Position numbers and translations under genes: made by a program | Assembly (NCBI GenBank): GCA_902772725.1 | Contig: CACYBS010000014.1 | Span: forward strand, 1-61,206 | From: Erysipelothrix rhusiopathiae | GTDB taxonomy: Bacteria; Bacillota_I; Bacilli_A; Erysipelotrichales; Erysipelotrichaceae | Reading direction: 5' to 3' | DNA length: 61,206 nucleotides | In this document: piece by piece, positions 19,844 to 28,260 of the stretch | Layout: every line of letters starts with the position of its first letter | Numbering within the stretch: position 1 is the stretch's first letter | The notes under the pieces: model-generated | The model's input: the letters and a program-made list of their open reading frames with translations, nothing else | The model's database searches: none | Told to the model about the DNA's origin: nothing

Positions 19844-21724
19844 ATGAATAAACAGAAAAAGTCACTGTATAACTTTTATCTTATATTTATGATCGTATTG
19901 TTGGCATTTGATTTTATCGTTCTTCCGATGATTCGAAACTCCACGATGAAGGAAACCACATATTCTGATTTCCTGACTCAGGTAGAAGAAGAGAAAATCG
20001 ATAATGTCGAAATTCAAAACAATAAGATTTATTACACTTTAGAGGAAGATGAAAAACATATCACCTATGTGACCGGTGAAATGAACGATCCGGATTTAGT
20101 CAATCGCTTAAAAGATTCCGGAGCTACATTTACACAGGTAGTTGTTGAACCAACCAACCCACTCTTATATTTTATTTCCCTCTTCGTATTCCCGATGATT
20201 GCCATCTGGTGGTTAGGAAGAAGAGCATTCAACCGTTTTAAAAACAGCTCAGAATCCAACTCCATGGAATTTAATCCGGGAGACTCTGGATTCGGATTCG
20301 GATTTGGCGGATTGGGAAAATCCAATGCCAAGGTCTATAAAGGGGAACAGACAGGTGTTAAATTTAACGATGTTGCCGGTCAGGAAGAAGCCAAGGAAAA
20401 CTTGAAAGAAATCGTTGATTTCTTAAATCATCCTGCCAAATATTCAGAAATCGGTGCCAAAATGCCAAAAGGCGCACTTTTGGTAGGTCCTCCGGGAACC
20501 GGTAAAACATTACTCGCAAAGGCTGTTGCCGGTGAAGCCGGTGTGCCGTTCTTCTCAATTTCCGGAAGTGAATTTGTGGAAATGTTTGTCGGACGCGGTG
20601 CTGCCAAGGTCCGTGACTTATTCTCCCAGGCCCGCAAGCAGGCTCCATGTATCGTGTTCATCGATGAGATTGATACCATCGGTAAAAAGCGTGATGGTTC
20701 CGGATTCTCCGGAAACGACGAAAGAGAACAGACATTAAACCAGCTGCTGGCAGAAATGGATGGTTTTGACGGATCAAAAGGTGTTGTGCTTTTAGCTGCT
20801 ACCAACCGTCCGGAAATTTTAGACCCTGCTTTAACCCGTCCGGGTCGATTTGATAGACGTATCCCGGTTGAATTACCGGATTTAGCAGGACGTGAAGCCA
20901 TCTTACGATTACATGCCAAGAACGTAAAATGTTCTCCGGATATCGATTATCGAGCTGTTGCCAGAGCCGCATCGGGATCTTCCGGTGCCGATCTTGCCAA
21001 TATCGTCAATGAAGCTGCTCTGTTAGCGATTCGTGATAAGCGCAAACAGGTAGTACAGCGCGATATGGAAGAAGCCATTGAAATCGTAATTGCCGGTGAA
21101 CAGAAAAAAGGCGCTGTCATTTCTCCTAAGGAAAAGATGATTGTTGCCTACCATGAAATCGGACATGCCCTTGTTGCCGCTAAGCAGAAAAACTCTGCTC
21201 CGGTTCATAAAATCACAATTATTCCACGCACAAAGGGTGCTTTGGGTTATACTATGCAGGTAGAGGAAGATGAACAGTTCCTCATGTCCAGAGATGAATT
21301 ATATGCCCGTATTGTTACATTGACGGCCGGTCGTGCTGCCGAAGAAATTATCTTCAATTCCATCACAACCGGTGCATCTAACGATATCGAACAGGCTACC
21401 CGTTTAGCCCGCGGCATGGTTACCCGCTTCGGTATGAGTGATACCTTTGGTATGACAGCCTTAGAAACTGTCACTAACCAATATTTAGGTGGAGATACCA
21501 GTCTTGCCTGCTCGAACGATACCGCAACTAAGATCGATGAGGAAGTTATCTCCATTATCCGTCGTGCTCATGATGATGCGGTAAAAATTCTTACAGACAA
21601 TAAGATGAAATTACATGAGCTTGCGAAATTTCTTTATGAACGTGAAACTATTACCGGCGAAGAATTTATGTCTATCTTAAATAAGCCGGCAGAAATTGAA
21701 CATCGCCCAGAATCAGCAGACTAG
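19844..21724 (+). CDS. ftsH: ATP-dependent zinc metalloprotease FtsH
   Basis: A 626-residue membrane-anchored AAA protease for quality control of membrane and regulatory proteins. One TM helix lies at about residues 10-30, then a short extracytoplasmic domain and a second TM near 110-130. The AAA module has VGPPGTGKT, IVFIDEID and the second region of homology NRPEILDPALTRPGRFDR. The zinc site is HEIGHA (HExxH; Ile replaces the common Ala). The C-terminus is short. The ATG follows a perfect promoter and GGAGG; an in-frame extension upstream would overlap the promoter and is rejected. Confidence 0.96.
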   Translation: MNKQKKSLYNFYLIFMIVLLAFDFIVLPMIRNSTMKETTYSDFLTQVEEEKIDNVEIQNNKIYYTLEEDEKHITYVTGEMNDPDLVNRLKDSGATFTQVVVEPTNPLLYFISLFVFPMIAIWWLGRRAFNRFKNSSESNSMEFNPGDSGFGFGFGGLGKSNAKVYKGEQTGVKFNDVAGQEEAKENLKEIVDFLNHPAKYSEIGAKMPKGALLVGPPGTGKTLLAKAVAGEAGVPFFSISGSEFVEMFVGRGAAKVRDLFSQARKQAPCIVFIDEIDTIGKKRDGSGFSGNDEREQTLNQLLAEMDGFDGSKGVVLLAATNRPEILDPALTRPGRFDRRIPVELPDLAGREAILRLHAKNVKCSPDIDYRAVARAASGSSGADLANIVNEAALLAIRDKRKQVVQRDMEEAIEIVIAGEQKKGAVISPKEKMIVAYHEIGHALVAAKQKNSAPVHKITIIPRTKGALGYTMQVEEDEQFLMSRDELYARIVTLTAGRAAEEIIFNSITTGASNDIEQATRLARGMVTRFGMSDTFGMTALETVTNQYLGGDTSLACSNDTATKIDEEVISIIRRAHDDAVKILTDNKMKLHELAKFLYERETITGEEFMSILNKPAEIEHRPESAD

Positions 21725-21733
21725 TTCTGCTGA
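21713..21733 (+). terminator. Weak hairpin after ftsH
   Basis: TCAGCAGA (21713-21720) / TCTGCTGA (21726-21733), overlapping the stop codon, with only a mixed tail (CTTTGTGTTT). Probably partial termination between ftsH and the lipase gene 35 bases downstream. Confidence 0.5.
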
Positions 21734-21759
21734 CTTTGTGTTTCTGACAGGAGAAGATT

Positions 21760-22665
21760 ATGCCAAATAAAACGTATTCAAGAATTACATCCATCCCCAA
21801 AGGCAGCGCATCCAAGCGCCTGACACCGGGCTGTATCTGCTTGGAAGGCGGCGCCTTCCGCGGTCTTTATACCAGCGGTGTATTAGATGCTTTGATGATT
21901 CATGATATCAATATGCAGACCGTTATTGGTGTCTCTGCAGGGGCCATGAACGGTATGAATTATGCAGCCGGACAGATTGGACGCTCAGCGCGAATCAATC
22001 TATCCTACCGTCATGATTCCCGCTATGTTGGGGCCAAAGCGATGATCAGAAATCACGGTGTCATCGGCTTTGACTTTGTACTTGACCAAGTCAAGGAAGA
22101 AGAACCATTTGATGAGGATACCTTCAACAATCCGGTTCGCCGCTTTATTGCGGTGGCAACCTCTTTAGAAACAGGACAGGCCGCTTTCTTTGAAAAAGGA
22201 AAAGATGATATCTATGCAGGGGTACAGGCTTCGGCTTCCATGCAGTTTGTGAGCGAGCCGGTCATGATTGATGATAAGCCGTATCTGGATGGCGGTGTTG
22301 CCATGTCCATTCCGTTTAAATGGGCGCTTGACAACAACTATGAGAAGATCATTGTAGTAAGAACCCGTCCGGGAGATTATCGCAAATCCGTACCGACAGG
22401 CAACGAAGCTTTAATTAAGACCATGTATTCCAAATATCCGGAATATATGCAGGCATTAAGCACCCATCATGAGCGTTACAATGCGGATTGCGATCAAATT
22501 AAGGAACTGGAACGCCAGGGCCGCATATTAGTTATCGAACCGCAGGGACCGGTAGAAATCGGGCGATTGGAGCCGGATATGGAAAAGCTTGGCACTTTAT
22601 ATCACCGCGGCTACGAGGATGTAGAATATAAATTATCGCTGATCAAAAGCTATTTAAGGAAATAA
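21760..22665 (+). CDS. Patatin-like phospholipase
   Basis: A 301-residue predicted lipid acyl hydrolase. The patatin Ser-Asp dyad is clear: GVSAGAMNG (nucleophile elbow GxSxG) and DGGVAMS (catalytic Asp). The oxyanion-hole loop is LEGGAFRGLYTSG. No signal peptide is seen, so it acts in the cytoplasm or at the inner membrane face. CAGGAGAAG precedes the ATG. It follows ftsH and is separated from it only by a weak hairpin. The natural substrate is unknown. Confidence 0.9.
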   Translation: MPNKTYSRITSIPKGSASKRLTPGCICLEGGAFRGLYTSGVLDALMIHDINMQTVIGVSAGAMNGMNYAAGQIGRSARINLSYRHDSRYVGAKAMIRNHGVIGFDFVLDQVKEEEPFDEDTFNNPVRRFIAVATSLETGQAAFFEKGKDDIYAGVQASASMQFVSEPVMIDDKPYLDGGVAMSIPFKWALDNNYEKIIVVRTRPGDYRKSVPTGNEALIKTMYSKYPEYMQALSTHHERYNADCDQIKELERQGRILVIEPQGPVEIGRLEPDMEKLGTLYHRGYEDVEYKLSLIKSYLRK

Positions 22666-22667
22666 GA

Positions 22668-22691
22668 AACTTCCCGTTATGGGAAGTTTTT
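22668..22691 (+). terminator. Terminator after the patatin gene
   Basis: AACTTCCC (22668-22675), loop GTTAT, GGGAAGTT (22681-22688), then TTT. Confidence 0.85.
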
Positions 22692-22724
22692 GTTATGATA
22701 TTCGGGTAGCAAAAGGAGGTTCTT

Positions 22725-23519
22725 ATGATAAAAGCTATATTTTTTGATATTGACGGAACCCTTGTCAGCATGGATACCCACCGTATCCCGGATGATGCTT
22801 ATGAAGCCTTATTTAAATTAAAAGAAAAAGGAATAAAATTGTTTATTGCCAGCGGACGCCCGCCCATTCAGCTTCCTTTGATCGGTGAACAATTCAATGC
22901 GTTTGAATTTGACGGCTATGTCTTATTAAACGGCCAGTACTGTATGGATCACAATAAAGAAGTATTTCATAAAATGCCGATTGATAAAGAAACATTACAT
23001 ACCGTTGTTCCTTATATTAAATCGCATCCCGATATGATCTGCACCTTTATGGAATTGGACTACAGCTATGATACTACCTTTAATCCAAGCTTTGTCGAAT
23101 ACCTCAAAAGCATCGGCAAAGAAGATATGATCACACCGGTCGATGACCCGGAACGAAGTTATACCCATGACACGTATCAAATCTGCCCGTATGGACCTCC
23201 GGAAATGGACGAAGAGTTTCTTTCTCATGCCAAAGGAATGAAATCAGCAAGATGGACACCACAGTTTGCGGATATGATTCCTATCAACGGCGGAAAACAA
23301 GTCGGCATCCAGAAAATGTTAGACCGCTATGGCATTCAAAAAGAGGAATGTATGGCATTTGGAGATGGCGGAAATGATATTTCGATGTTGGAGTATGTTG
23401 AGATCGGCGTAGCGATGGGAAATGCGCTGCCAAATGTTAAAGCAGCTGCAGATTATGTAACCGACGCCATTGATGATGGCGGTTTAGTCAAAGCATTTAA
23501 ACATTTTGAACTTTTATAA
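22725..23519 (+). CDS. Cof-type HAD-superfamily phosphatase
   Basis: A 264-residue cytoplasmic phosphatase of the HAD IIB (Cof) group. Motif I is FFDIDGTLV (Asp8 and Asp10 by position), motif II is in IASGRPP, and motif IV is FGDGGNDISML, with a C2-type cap between about residues 85 and 190. Such enzymes dephosphorylate sugar phosphates or cofactors; the substrate cannot be predicted. AAAAGGAGG precedes the ATG and the gene has its own terminator. Confidence 0.88.
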   Translation: MIKAIFFDIDGTLVSMDTHRIPDDAYEALFKLKEKGIKLFIASGRPPIQLPLIGEQFNAFEFDGYVLLNGQYCMDHNKEVFHKMPIDKETLHTVVPYIKSHPDMICTFMELDYSYDTTFNPSFVEYLKSIGKEDMITPVDDPERSYTHDTYQICPYGPPEMDEEFLSHAKGMKSARWTPQFADMIPINGGKQVGIQKMLDRYGIQKEECMAFGDGGNDISMLEYVEIGVAMGNALPNVKAAADYVTDAIDDGGLVKAFKHFELL

Positions 23520-23542
23520 GGCAGCCCTCATGACTGCCTTTT
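23518..23542 (+). terminator. Terminator of the HAD phosphatase gene
   Basis: AAGGCAG (23518-23524) / CTGCCTT (23534-23540) followed by TT; overlaps the stop codon. Confidence 0.75.
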
Positions 23543-23546
23543 AACA

Positions 23547-23573
23547 TGAAAAAAAGAGCTCTTTCAAGCTCTT
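23547..23573 (-). terminator. Terminator of the small multidrug export gene
   Basis: AAGAGCT (23554-23560) / AGCTCTT (23567-23573); on the minus strand a T-run follows. It begins right at the stop codon. Confidence 0.8.
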
Positions 23574-24068
23574 CTACACAAACGATAACAATCCGTAGGA
23601 TAAAGTTGCCACGATCACAGTTGCCATCAATACGCCAAGAAAGATAGCTATAGAAGCTTTTTTAATATCCATCTCCATCAATGATGCAATCAACGATCCT
23701 GTCCATGCACCGGTTCCCGGTAAAGGGATTCCTACAAACAACAACAAGCCGATAAATTCTCCGTTGGCTATGCTGTCGCTTTTACTCATGGCTCGTTTTT
23801 CTAATTTATCCACGATCTTTTTCGGTCCCTTATATTTTTTCATCCACGCAAAGATCTTATGAATCCAGATCAGAATAAATGGAATCGGTAAAATATTTCC
23901 AATAATGCATATAGGAACTGCTCTTGCAACCGGCACCTGCAATAAAGATGCCACGATTAAGCCTCCCCTGCACTCCAGAATAGGAATCATCGATACTATA
24001 AATATAACAACTTCAGAAGATACATATTTTCCCAGTGTTGTTGCGAACCAGGCTGCTAAACCTTCCAT
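23574..24068 (-). CDS. Small multi-drug export family membrane protein (COG2426)
   Basis: A 164-residue membrane protein resembling the Sm_multidrug_ex family. Recognisable pieces are SMIPILECRGGLIVASLLQVP, GNILPIPFILIWI and LLLFVGIPLPGTGAWTGSLIAS, a DedA-like re-entrant pattern with Pro-Gly motifs. Transport of drugs is a family label and not established. GGAGG precedes the ATG. It is 53 bases downstream of ispD on the same strand. Confidence 0.8.
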   Translation of the reverse strand: MEGLAAWFATTLGKYVSSEVVIFIVSMIPILECRGGLIVASLLQVPVARAVPICIIGNILPIPFILIWIHKIFAWMKKYKGPKKIVDKLEKRAMSKSDSIANGEFIGLLLFVGIPLPGTGAWTGSLIASLMEMDIKKASIAIFLGVLMATVIVATLSYGLLSFV

Positions 24069-24121
24069 ACATTTTTCCTCCGACTAAAACGTTAGTATCA
24101 TATCGAAATCGGTACTTAAAG

Positions 24122-24769
24122 TCAATTTTTTAAATCGGTTGGATGGGTAATTTTAATATTGGAAGGATCAGATAATACCGCTTTTACAGGAACATTTGAA
24201 TACCACTCCACCAGCTGGGCATCATCGGTTGCCTCTTTTTTCTCTTCCTTTCCCTTTTGATAACATTTTTTGATAAGATCGGTCTTAAAACACTGCGGGG
24301 TCTGGGCATTATAGACCGTGGAGCGAACAAGCGTCTCCTTTACATATCCATCTTCTACGATCTTAGAAGTATCTGTACTTGGCACCATTAAAAGACAAGC
24401 ATCTTCCGTCTCCAGCGTTTTCTTTAAATCTTCAATCTGCTGCTGCTTCACATAGGGTCTTGCACCATCATGGATAAAGACATAGTCCTCTTTCACCATT
24501 GTCAATCCATTATAGACGGATTCCTGTCTTGTAGCACCTCCGATACAGGTTGAAATAAGCGGGCTGCGGCAATACTCTTTTTTCATCTTATCTTCTTCAT
24601 ATTCTGCACATACAATGATAATACCCGTGCAGTCCGCATCTGCCAGAAACAAATCCAGAGAACAGTCTAAAACAGTTTTGGAGTCCGTAATTGGATAGAA
24701 TACTTTATTGTAGGATAAACCGGAACGACTCCCTTTCCCGGCCGCTAATAAAATGACATTATATTTCAT
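24122..24769 (-). CDS. ispD: 2-C-methyl-D-erythritol 4-phosphate cytidylyltransferase
   Basis: A 215-residue enzyme of the non-mevalonate isoprenoid pathway that joins MEP and CTP. It shows the nucleotide-binding start LLAAGKGSRSG, then HDGARPYV, NAQTPQCF, ATDDAQLVEW and DPSNIKITHPTDL, the last binding MEP. The related activity TarI (ribitol-5-phosphate cytidylyltransferase) shares this fold, but no teichoic acid partner is nearby. It begins 12 bases after the small protein upstream. IspF is not fused or adjacent. Confidence 0.88.
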   Translation of the reverse strand: MKYNVILLAAGKGSRSGLSYNKVFYPITDSKTVLDCSLDLFLADADCTGIIIVCAEYEEDKMKKEYCRSPLISTCIGGATRQESVYNGLTMVKEDYVFIHDGARPYVKQQQIEDLKKTLETEDACLLMVPSTDTSKIVEDGYVKETLVRSTVYNAQTPQCFKTDLIKKCYQKGKEEKKEATDDAQLVEWYSNVPVKAVLSDPSNIKITHPTDLKN

Positions 24770-24781
24770 AAACCTAGTATA

Positions 24782-25033
24782 TCAATATTTCTCGGGGTGG
24801 AATATCCCTGTTTCTAAAAACCATTTATCTTTTTCCCAATATAAATTACGAACCTGCTTACCAAATTGACATTCAAAACAGATGCCGCATCCCCCGGTCA
24901 ACGACAGTTTTTCCTGGGCAGATAAAATCTTATCTATTTTATATATACGATTCTTCCAGCGGACCGATAACGGTTTTATTTTGCCGTTTTTTTCAATCAT
25001 TGTGATTACATCCACATAATACTTATATACCAT
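24782..25033 (-). CDS. 83-residue conserved-looking protein divergent from the S24 repressor
   Basis: A small, basic, beta-strand-rich protein: KPLSVRWKNRIYKIDKIL, a Cys pair segment GGCGICFECQ, and a closing NLYWEKDKWFLETG. The W.NR.Y.ID layout with a final YW..D.WFLE strand recalls the small DUF6504-type proteins that accompany SOS genes in other phyla, a weak resemblance only. CAGGAG precedes the ATG. It faces the LexA/HdiR-like repressor across a shared control region with GTTGC half-sites, so co-regulation by that repressor is likely. Confidence 0.6.
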   Translation of the reverse strand: MVYKYYVDVITMIEKNGKIKPLSVRWKNRIYKIDKILSAQEKLSLTGGCGICFECQFGKQVRNLYWEKDKWFLETGIFHPEKY

Positions 25034-25066
25034 TCACATTACTCCTGATTTCATTATAAGTTCATC

Positions 25067-25134
25067 AAGTTGCGCTTTTCAATATTTTATGCAACATTTG
25101 CGCAACTTATTTCAATTTATGCCATATATGTTGC
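25067..25134. promoter_or_regulatory. Candidate S24-repressor operator: four GTTGC/GCAAC half-sites
   Basis: GTTGC at 25069-25073 and 25130-25134; GCAAC at 25091-25095 and 25102-25106. The outer arms of the first cluster form a perfect 9-bp inverted repeat AAGTTGCGC (25067-25075) / GCGCAACTT (25100-25108). The first three starts are 22 and 11 bases apart, i.e. on one face of the helix. The last half-site overlaps the repressor's -35 box. Confidence 0.55.
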
Positions 25135-25159
25135 CTATTTAACGCTTTTCAGTTACAAT
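25131..25159 (+). promoter_or_regulatory. Promoter of the S24 repressor gene, probably giving a leaderless mRNA
   Basis: TTGCCT (25131-25136), a 17-base spacer, TACAAT (25154-25159). Only six bases separate the -10 from the ATG at 25166, so transcription would start at or next to the A of the start codon. No Shine-Dalgarno is present. Confidence 0.7.
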
Positions 25160-25165
25160 AAGACC

Positions 25166-25765
25166 ATGAATATACAAGATTTAATTGTCGAATATAAAAG
25201 ACAGAACAACGCAACCAACGATTCGATTGCCAAAGCATTAGGCGTCACAAAATCTACGGTATCCAGATGGGTAAGAGGACAGATTAAAAATGTATCCCCT
25301 GATACCTTAGATAAGCTATCCGAGCTCCTTCAAATTGATCCGGACCAGATGACCCGCCTTACCGAGTTCAGCTTTGAAAAGCCCCTTCTAGGCATCGTAA
25401 AAGCCGGATACGGTCTTTTCGCGGAAGAAAATTTACAGGGATACATTCCTGTCAGCGAAGAAGATTATCATAACGGAGATTATTTTTTACGAGTTACCGG
25501 CAATTCTATGATCGGCGCAAAGATCCATGACAATGATTTATTGTTTGTCAAACAGGTAGACGATGTTCCCAGCAACACCATTGCGGTCGTTTTGATTGGA
25601 CAAGATGAGGTTTCTGTAAAACGGGTCATTAAAACAGATAAGTATTTATTACTCGAAGCTGCCAACCCAGATGTAGAGACCAAAGTGTTCACAAAAAAAG
25701 AAGTCATGGAGCTTCCGGTCCGCATTATCGGAAAAGTAATCTATTCCCGTACTGAAATTCAGTAG
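25166..25765 (+). CDS. LexA/HdiR-like repressor (XRE helix-turn-helix plus S24 autoprotease)
   Basis: A 199-residue self-cleaving repressor. Residues about 15-60 are an XRE helix-turn-helix (SIAKALGVTKSTVSRWVRGQ). IVKAGYG holds the Ala-Gly cleavage pair. The S24 peptidase has nucleophile Ser in TGNSMIG and general-base Lys in VSVKRVI. This is the HdiR type (Cro-like DNA-binding domain), not classical LexA with a winged helix. It may be the cell's SOS regulator or of prophage origin, but no phage genes are near. In-frame codons extend upstream to 25070, but those bases carry the operators and promoter. Confidence 0.88.
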   Translation: MNIQDLIVEYKRQNNATNDSIAKALGVTKSTVSRWVRGQIKNVSPDTLDKLSELLQIDPDQMTRLTEFSFEKPLLGIVKAGYGLFAEENLQGYIPVSEEDYHNGDYFLRVTGNSMIGAKIHDNDLLFVKQVDDVPSNTIAVVLIGQDEVSVKRVIKTDKYLLLEAANPDVETKVFTKKEVMELPVRIIGKVIYSRTEIQ

Positions 25766-25840
25766 TGACATTCATAATGTCTAATTATTCTTTATTGTAT
25801 GAGTAGGAATTCCAAAGAAAAAAGTTATTTTTTTCACAAC

Positions 25841-25854
25841 GCTTTATATAAAGC
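25841..25854. promoter_or_regulatory. 14-bp perfect palindrome upstream of nrdD
   Basis: GCTTTATATAAAGC, ending 30 bases before a putative -35. It does not match the NrdR box or the FNR site as I know them. Candidate operator for the anaerobic reductase operon. Confidence 0.35.
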
Positions 25855-25883
25855 ACCAATGTATTTTCAGCGAAAAAATAGTC

Positions 25884-25911
25884 TTGTTTTTTATTTTTTT
25901 CCGTATATACT
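25884..25911 (+). promoter_or_regulatory. Putative nrdD promoter
   Basis: TTGTTT (25884-25889), 16-base spacer, TATACT (25906-25911). It would give a leader of about 80 bases containing the terminator-like hairpin at 25925. Confidence 0.45.
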
Positions 25912-25924
25912 ATCATGTACAGGC

Positions 25925-25952
25925 AAAATAGTTGAACCTTCAACTATTTTTT
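25925..25952 (+). terminator. Terminator-like hairpin in the nrdD leader
   Basis: AAAATAGTTG (25925-25934), loop AACCTT, CAACTATTTT (25941-25950), then TT. It lies between the putative nrdD promoter and the nrdD ATG. It could be an attenuator or, if the promoter call is wrong, the terminator of the repressor gene 160 bases upstream. Confidence 0.65.
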
Positions 25953-25997
25953 CGTAAGATGTTAGTAAAGCATCAATTAGGGATAGGAGTAGATGAT

Positions 25998-28193
25998 ATG
26001 AACGTTATTAAACGGAGCGGTGAAGAGGTCAATTTTGACATCACCAAGATAGAAAATGCCATTCGGAAAGCCAATAAAGCAACTTCCCATTCACAAATGA
26101 GTGAGGCACAGATCCTTAAAATCGCAAAGGATGTTGCCAATCGCTGTGAAGAAATGAAGCGAAGTGTCAGCGTAGAAGAAATTCAGGACATGGTTGAAAC
26201 CGAAATCATGCGCGCTAAATACTTTGCAGTCGCTCACAACTATATCACTTACCGTTATGAAAGAGCTCTTGTTCGTAAAGCCAACTCAACCGACCAGCAG
26301 ATCATGAGCTTATTAGAGAGAAATAATGAAGAAGTTAAACAGGAAAACTCAAATAAAAACCCATTAGTTAACAGCGTACAAAGGGACTATATGGCCGGTG
26401 AAGTATCGAAAGATATCACCAAGCGTTTCCTTCTTCCTCAGGACGTTATCGAAGCACATGAGCAGGGATTGATTCACTTCCATGATTCAGACTATTTTGC
26501 TCAACATATGCATAACTGTTGTCTTGTAAACCTTGAAGACATGCTTCAAAACGGAACTGTTATCTCTGAAACAATGATTGAAAGACCGCATAGCTTTACA
26601 ACAGCCTGTAATATTGCGACCCAGATTATTGCTCAGGTAGCAAGTTCACAATACGGTGGACAGAGTATTACACTTTCCCACCTCGCACCGTTCGTTGAAG
26701 TAAGCCGTCAGAAAGCCCGTGCAGAAGTTCGTGAAGAATTCCAGATGTCCGGTCTTCCTGTTGACGAAGAAAGAATAAATCGAATTGCTGAAATGCGCGT
26801 ATTGCGTGAAATTGAAAAAGGGGTTCAGACGATTCAATATCAGGTTATCACTTTAATGACAACCAACGGTCAAGCACCGTTTGTCACCGTATATATGTAC
26901 TTAAACGAAGTACCGGAAGGACAAACCCGTGATGACCTTGCCCTGATTATCGAGGAAATGCTGAAACAGCGTATCAAAGGTGTAAAGAATGAAAAGGGCA
27001 TTTACATTACACCTGCATTCCCGAAATTAATCTATGTCTTAGCCGACAACAACATTAAAAAGGATGACCCTTACTACTACTTAACCCGCCTTGCAGCAGA
27101 ATGTACCGCAAAGCGTATGGTTCCGGATTATATTTCTGAAAAGATCATGAAGGAATTAAAGAACGGCGATGTATACCCATGCATGGGATGCCGCAGCTTC
27201 TTAACTCCGGATACAGAAGGTAACTTCTATGAAGTATCCGGTGCTAAAAATGATAAGCCGGGGCAGCACAAATATTACGGACGTTTCAACCAGGGTGTAG
27301 TAACGATCAACCTAGTTGATGTGGCATGCTCTTCAAAAGGCGACATGGAAGAATTCTGGAAGATTATGGATGAACGTCTTGCATTATGTTATAAAGCATT
27401 GATGTGCCGTCACAACCGCTTAAAAGGAACACCTAGCGATGTTGCGCCGATCTTATGGCAGGACGGAGCTCTTGCCCGCTTAAAGAAAGGTGAAAAGATC
27501 GACAAGTTACTCTTCAATAACTATTCAACCATTTCACTTGGTTATGCCGGATTATGCGAATGTGTCCGCTATATGACAGGCGTTTCTCATACAGAACCGG
27601 TAGGAACCGAGTTTGGTTTAAAAGTTATGCAGTATCTGAATGATGCATGCGCTAAATGGAGAGCTGAAACAAACATTTCCTTCAGTTTATATGGAACCCC
27701 TATGGAATCTACAACATATAAGTTTGCGAAATGTCTGCAGAACCGTTTTGGTTCAATCCCTGATGTAACAGATAAAAACTACATCACAAACAGCTACCAC
27801 GTACATGTAACCGAAGAAATTAACGCATTTGATAAATTAACTTTTGAAGCTCAATTCCAGAAGTTATCACCTGGTGGAGCAATCAGCTATGTAGAAGTTC
27901 CGAACATGACGAACAACATTGACGCTATTCTTGCCGTCATTGAACATATCTACAACAACATCATGTATGCAGAATTAAACACAAAGAGTGATTTCTGTCA
28001 GGTATGCGGTTATTCCGGTGAAATTCAGATCATCGAAGATGAGAATTCAAAACTGGTTTGGGAATGCCCATGCTGCGGCAACCGTGACCAGGAAAAGATG
28101 AATGTCGCAAGACGTACCTGCGGTTATATCGGAACACAGTTCTGGAACCAGGGACGCACACAGGAGATTCGCGAACGCGTACTCCACCTGTAA
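25998..28193 (+). CDS. nrdD: Anaerobic ribonucleoside-triphosphate reductase
   Basis: A 731-residue class III reductase making dNTPs without oxygen. An ATP-cone lies at about residues 1-90 (VIKRSGEEVNFDITKIENAI). The catalytic barrel includes the HDSDYFAQHMHNCCLVN region. Near the C-terminus the zinc site uses CQVCGYSG and CPCCGN, and the glycyl radical is in RRTCGYIGTQ (Gly about 709). ATG 25998 with AGGAGT 8 bases upstream is preferred; an in-frame extension to 25932 overlaps the hairpin. It is followed by nrdG after two hairpins. Confidence 0.96.
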   Translation: MNVIKRSGEEVNFDITKIENAIRKANKATSHSQMSEAQILKIAKDVANRCEEMKRSVSVEEIQDMVETEIMRAKYFAVAHNYITYRYERALVRKANSTDQQIMSLLERNNEEVKQENSNKNPLVNSVQRDYMAGEVSKDITKRFLLPQDVIEAHEQGLIHFHDSDYFAQHMHNCCLVNLEDMLQNGTVISETMIERPHSFTTACNIATQIIAQVASSQYGGQSITLSHLAPFVEVSRQKARAEVREEFQMSGLPVDEERINRIAEMRVLREIEKGVQTIQYQVITLMTTNGQAPFVTVYMYLNEVPEGQTRDDLALIIEEMLKQRIKGVKNEKGIYITPAFPKLIYVLADNNIKKDDPYYYLTRLAAECTAKRMVPDYISEKIMKELKNGDVYPCMGCRSFLTPDTEGNFYEVSGAKNDKPGQHKYYGRFNQGVVTINLVDVACSSKGDMEEFWKIMDERLALCYKALMCRHNRLKGTPSDVAPILWQDGALARLKKGEKIDKLLFNNYSTISLGYAGLCECVRYMTGVSHTEPVGTEFGLKVMQYLNDACAKWRAETNISFSLYGTPMESTTYKFAKCLQNRFGSIPDVTDKNYITNSYHVHVTEEINAFDKLTFEAQFQKLSPGGAISYVEVPNMTNNIDAILAVIEHIYNNIMYAELNTKSDFCQVCGYSGEIQIIEDENSKLVWECPCCGNRDQEKMNVARRTCGYIGTQFWNQGRTQEIRERVLHL

Positions 28194-28202
28194 AACTTCG
28201 CA

Positions 28203-28257
28203 AATAACCTGCGATAATTATGGGATCCCCCTTCTTGCTCATATCTCACAGGTTATT
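28203..28257 (+). repeat. 9-bp inverted repeat between nrdD and nrdG
   Basis: AATAACCTG (28203-28211) and CAGGTTATT (28249-28257), 37 bases apart. They bracket the first part of the intergenic spacer and would form a long-loop helix in the message, just before the intercistronic terminator. Confidence 0.5.
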
Positions 28258-28260
28258 ATA

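Noticed and set aside
15511-24108. 14-base repeat GTATCATATCGAAA at 15511 and 24095
   Set aside because: The two copies differ in orientation relative to their genes and share no flanking match; the first is a -10 box, so chance or a common promoter word is the simplest reading.
25070-25165. N-terminal extension of the S24 repressor from TTG 25070
   Set aside because: The codons overlap operator half-sites and the promoter, and the helix-turn-helix family starts at MNIQDLIV.
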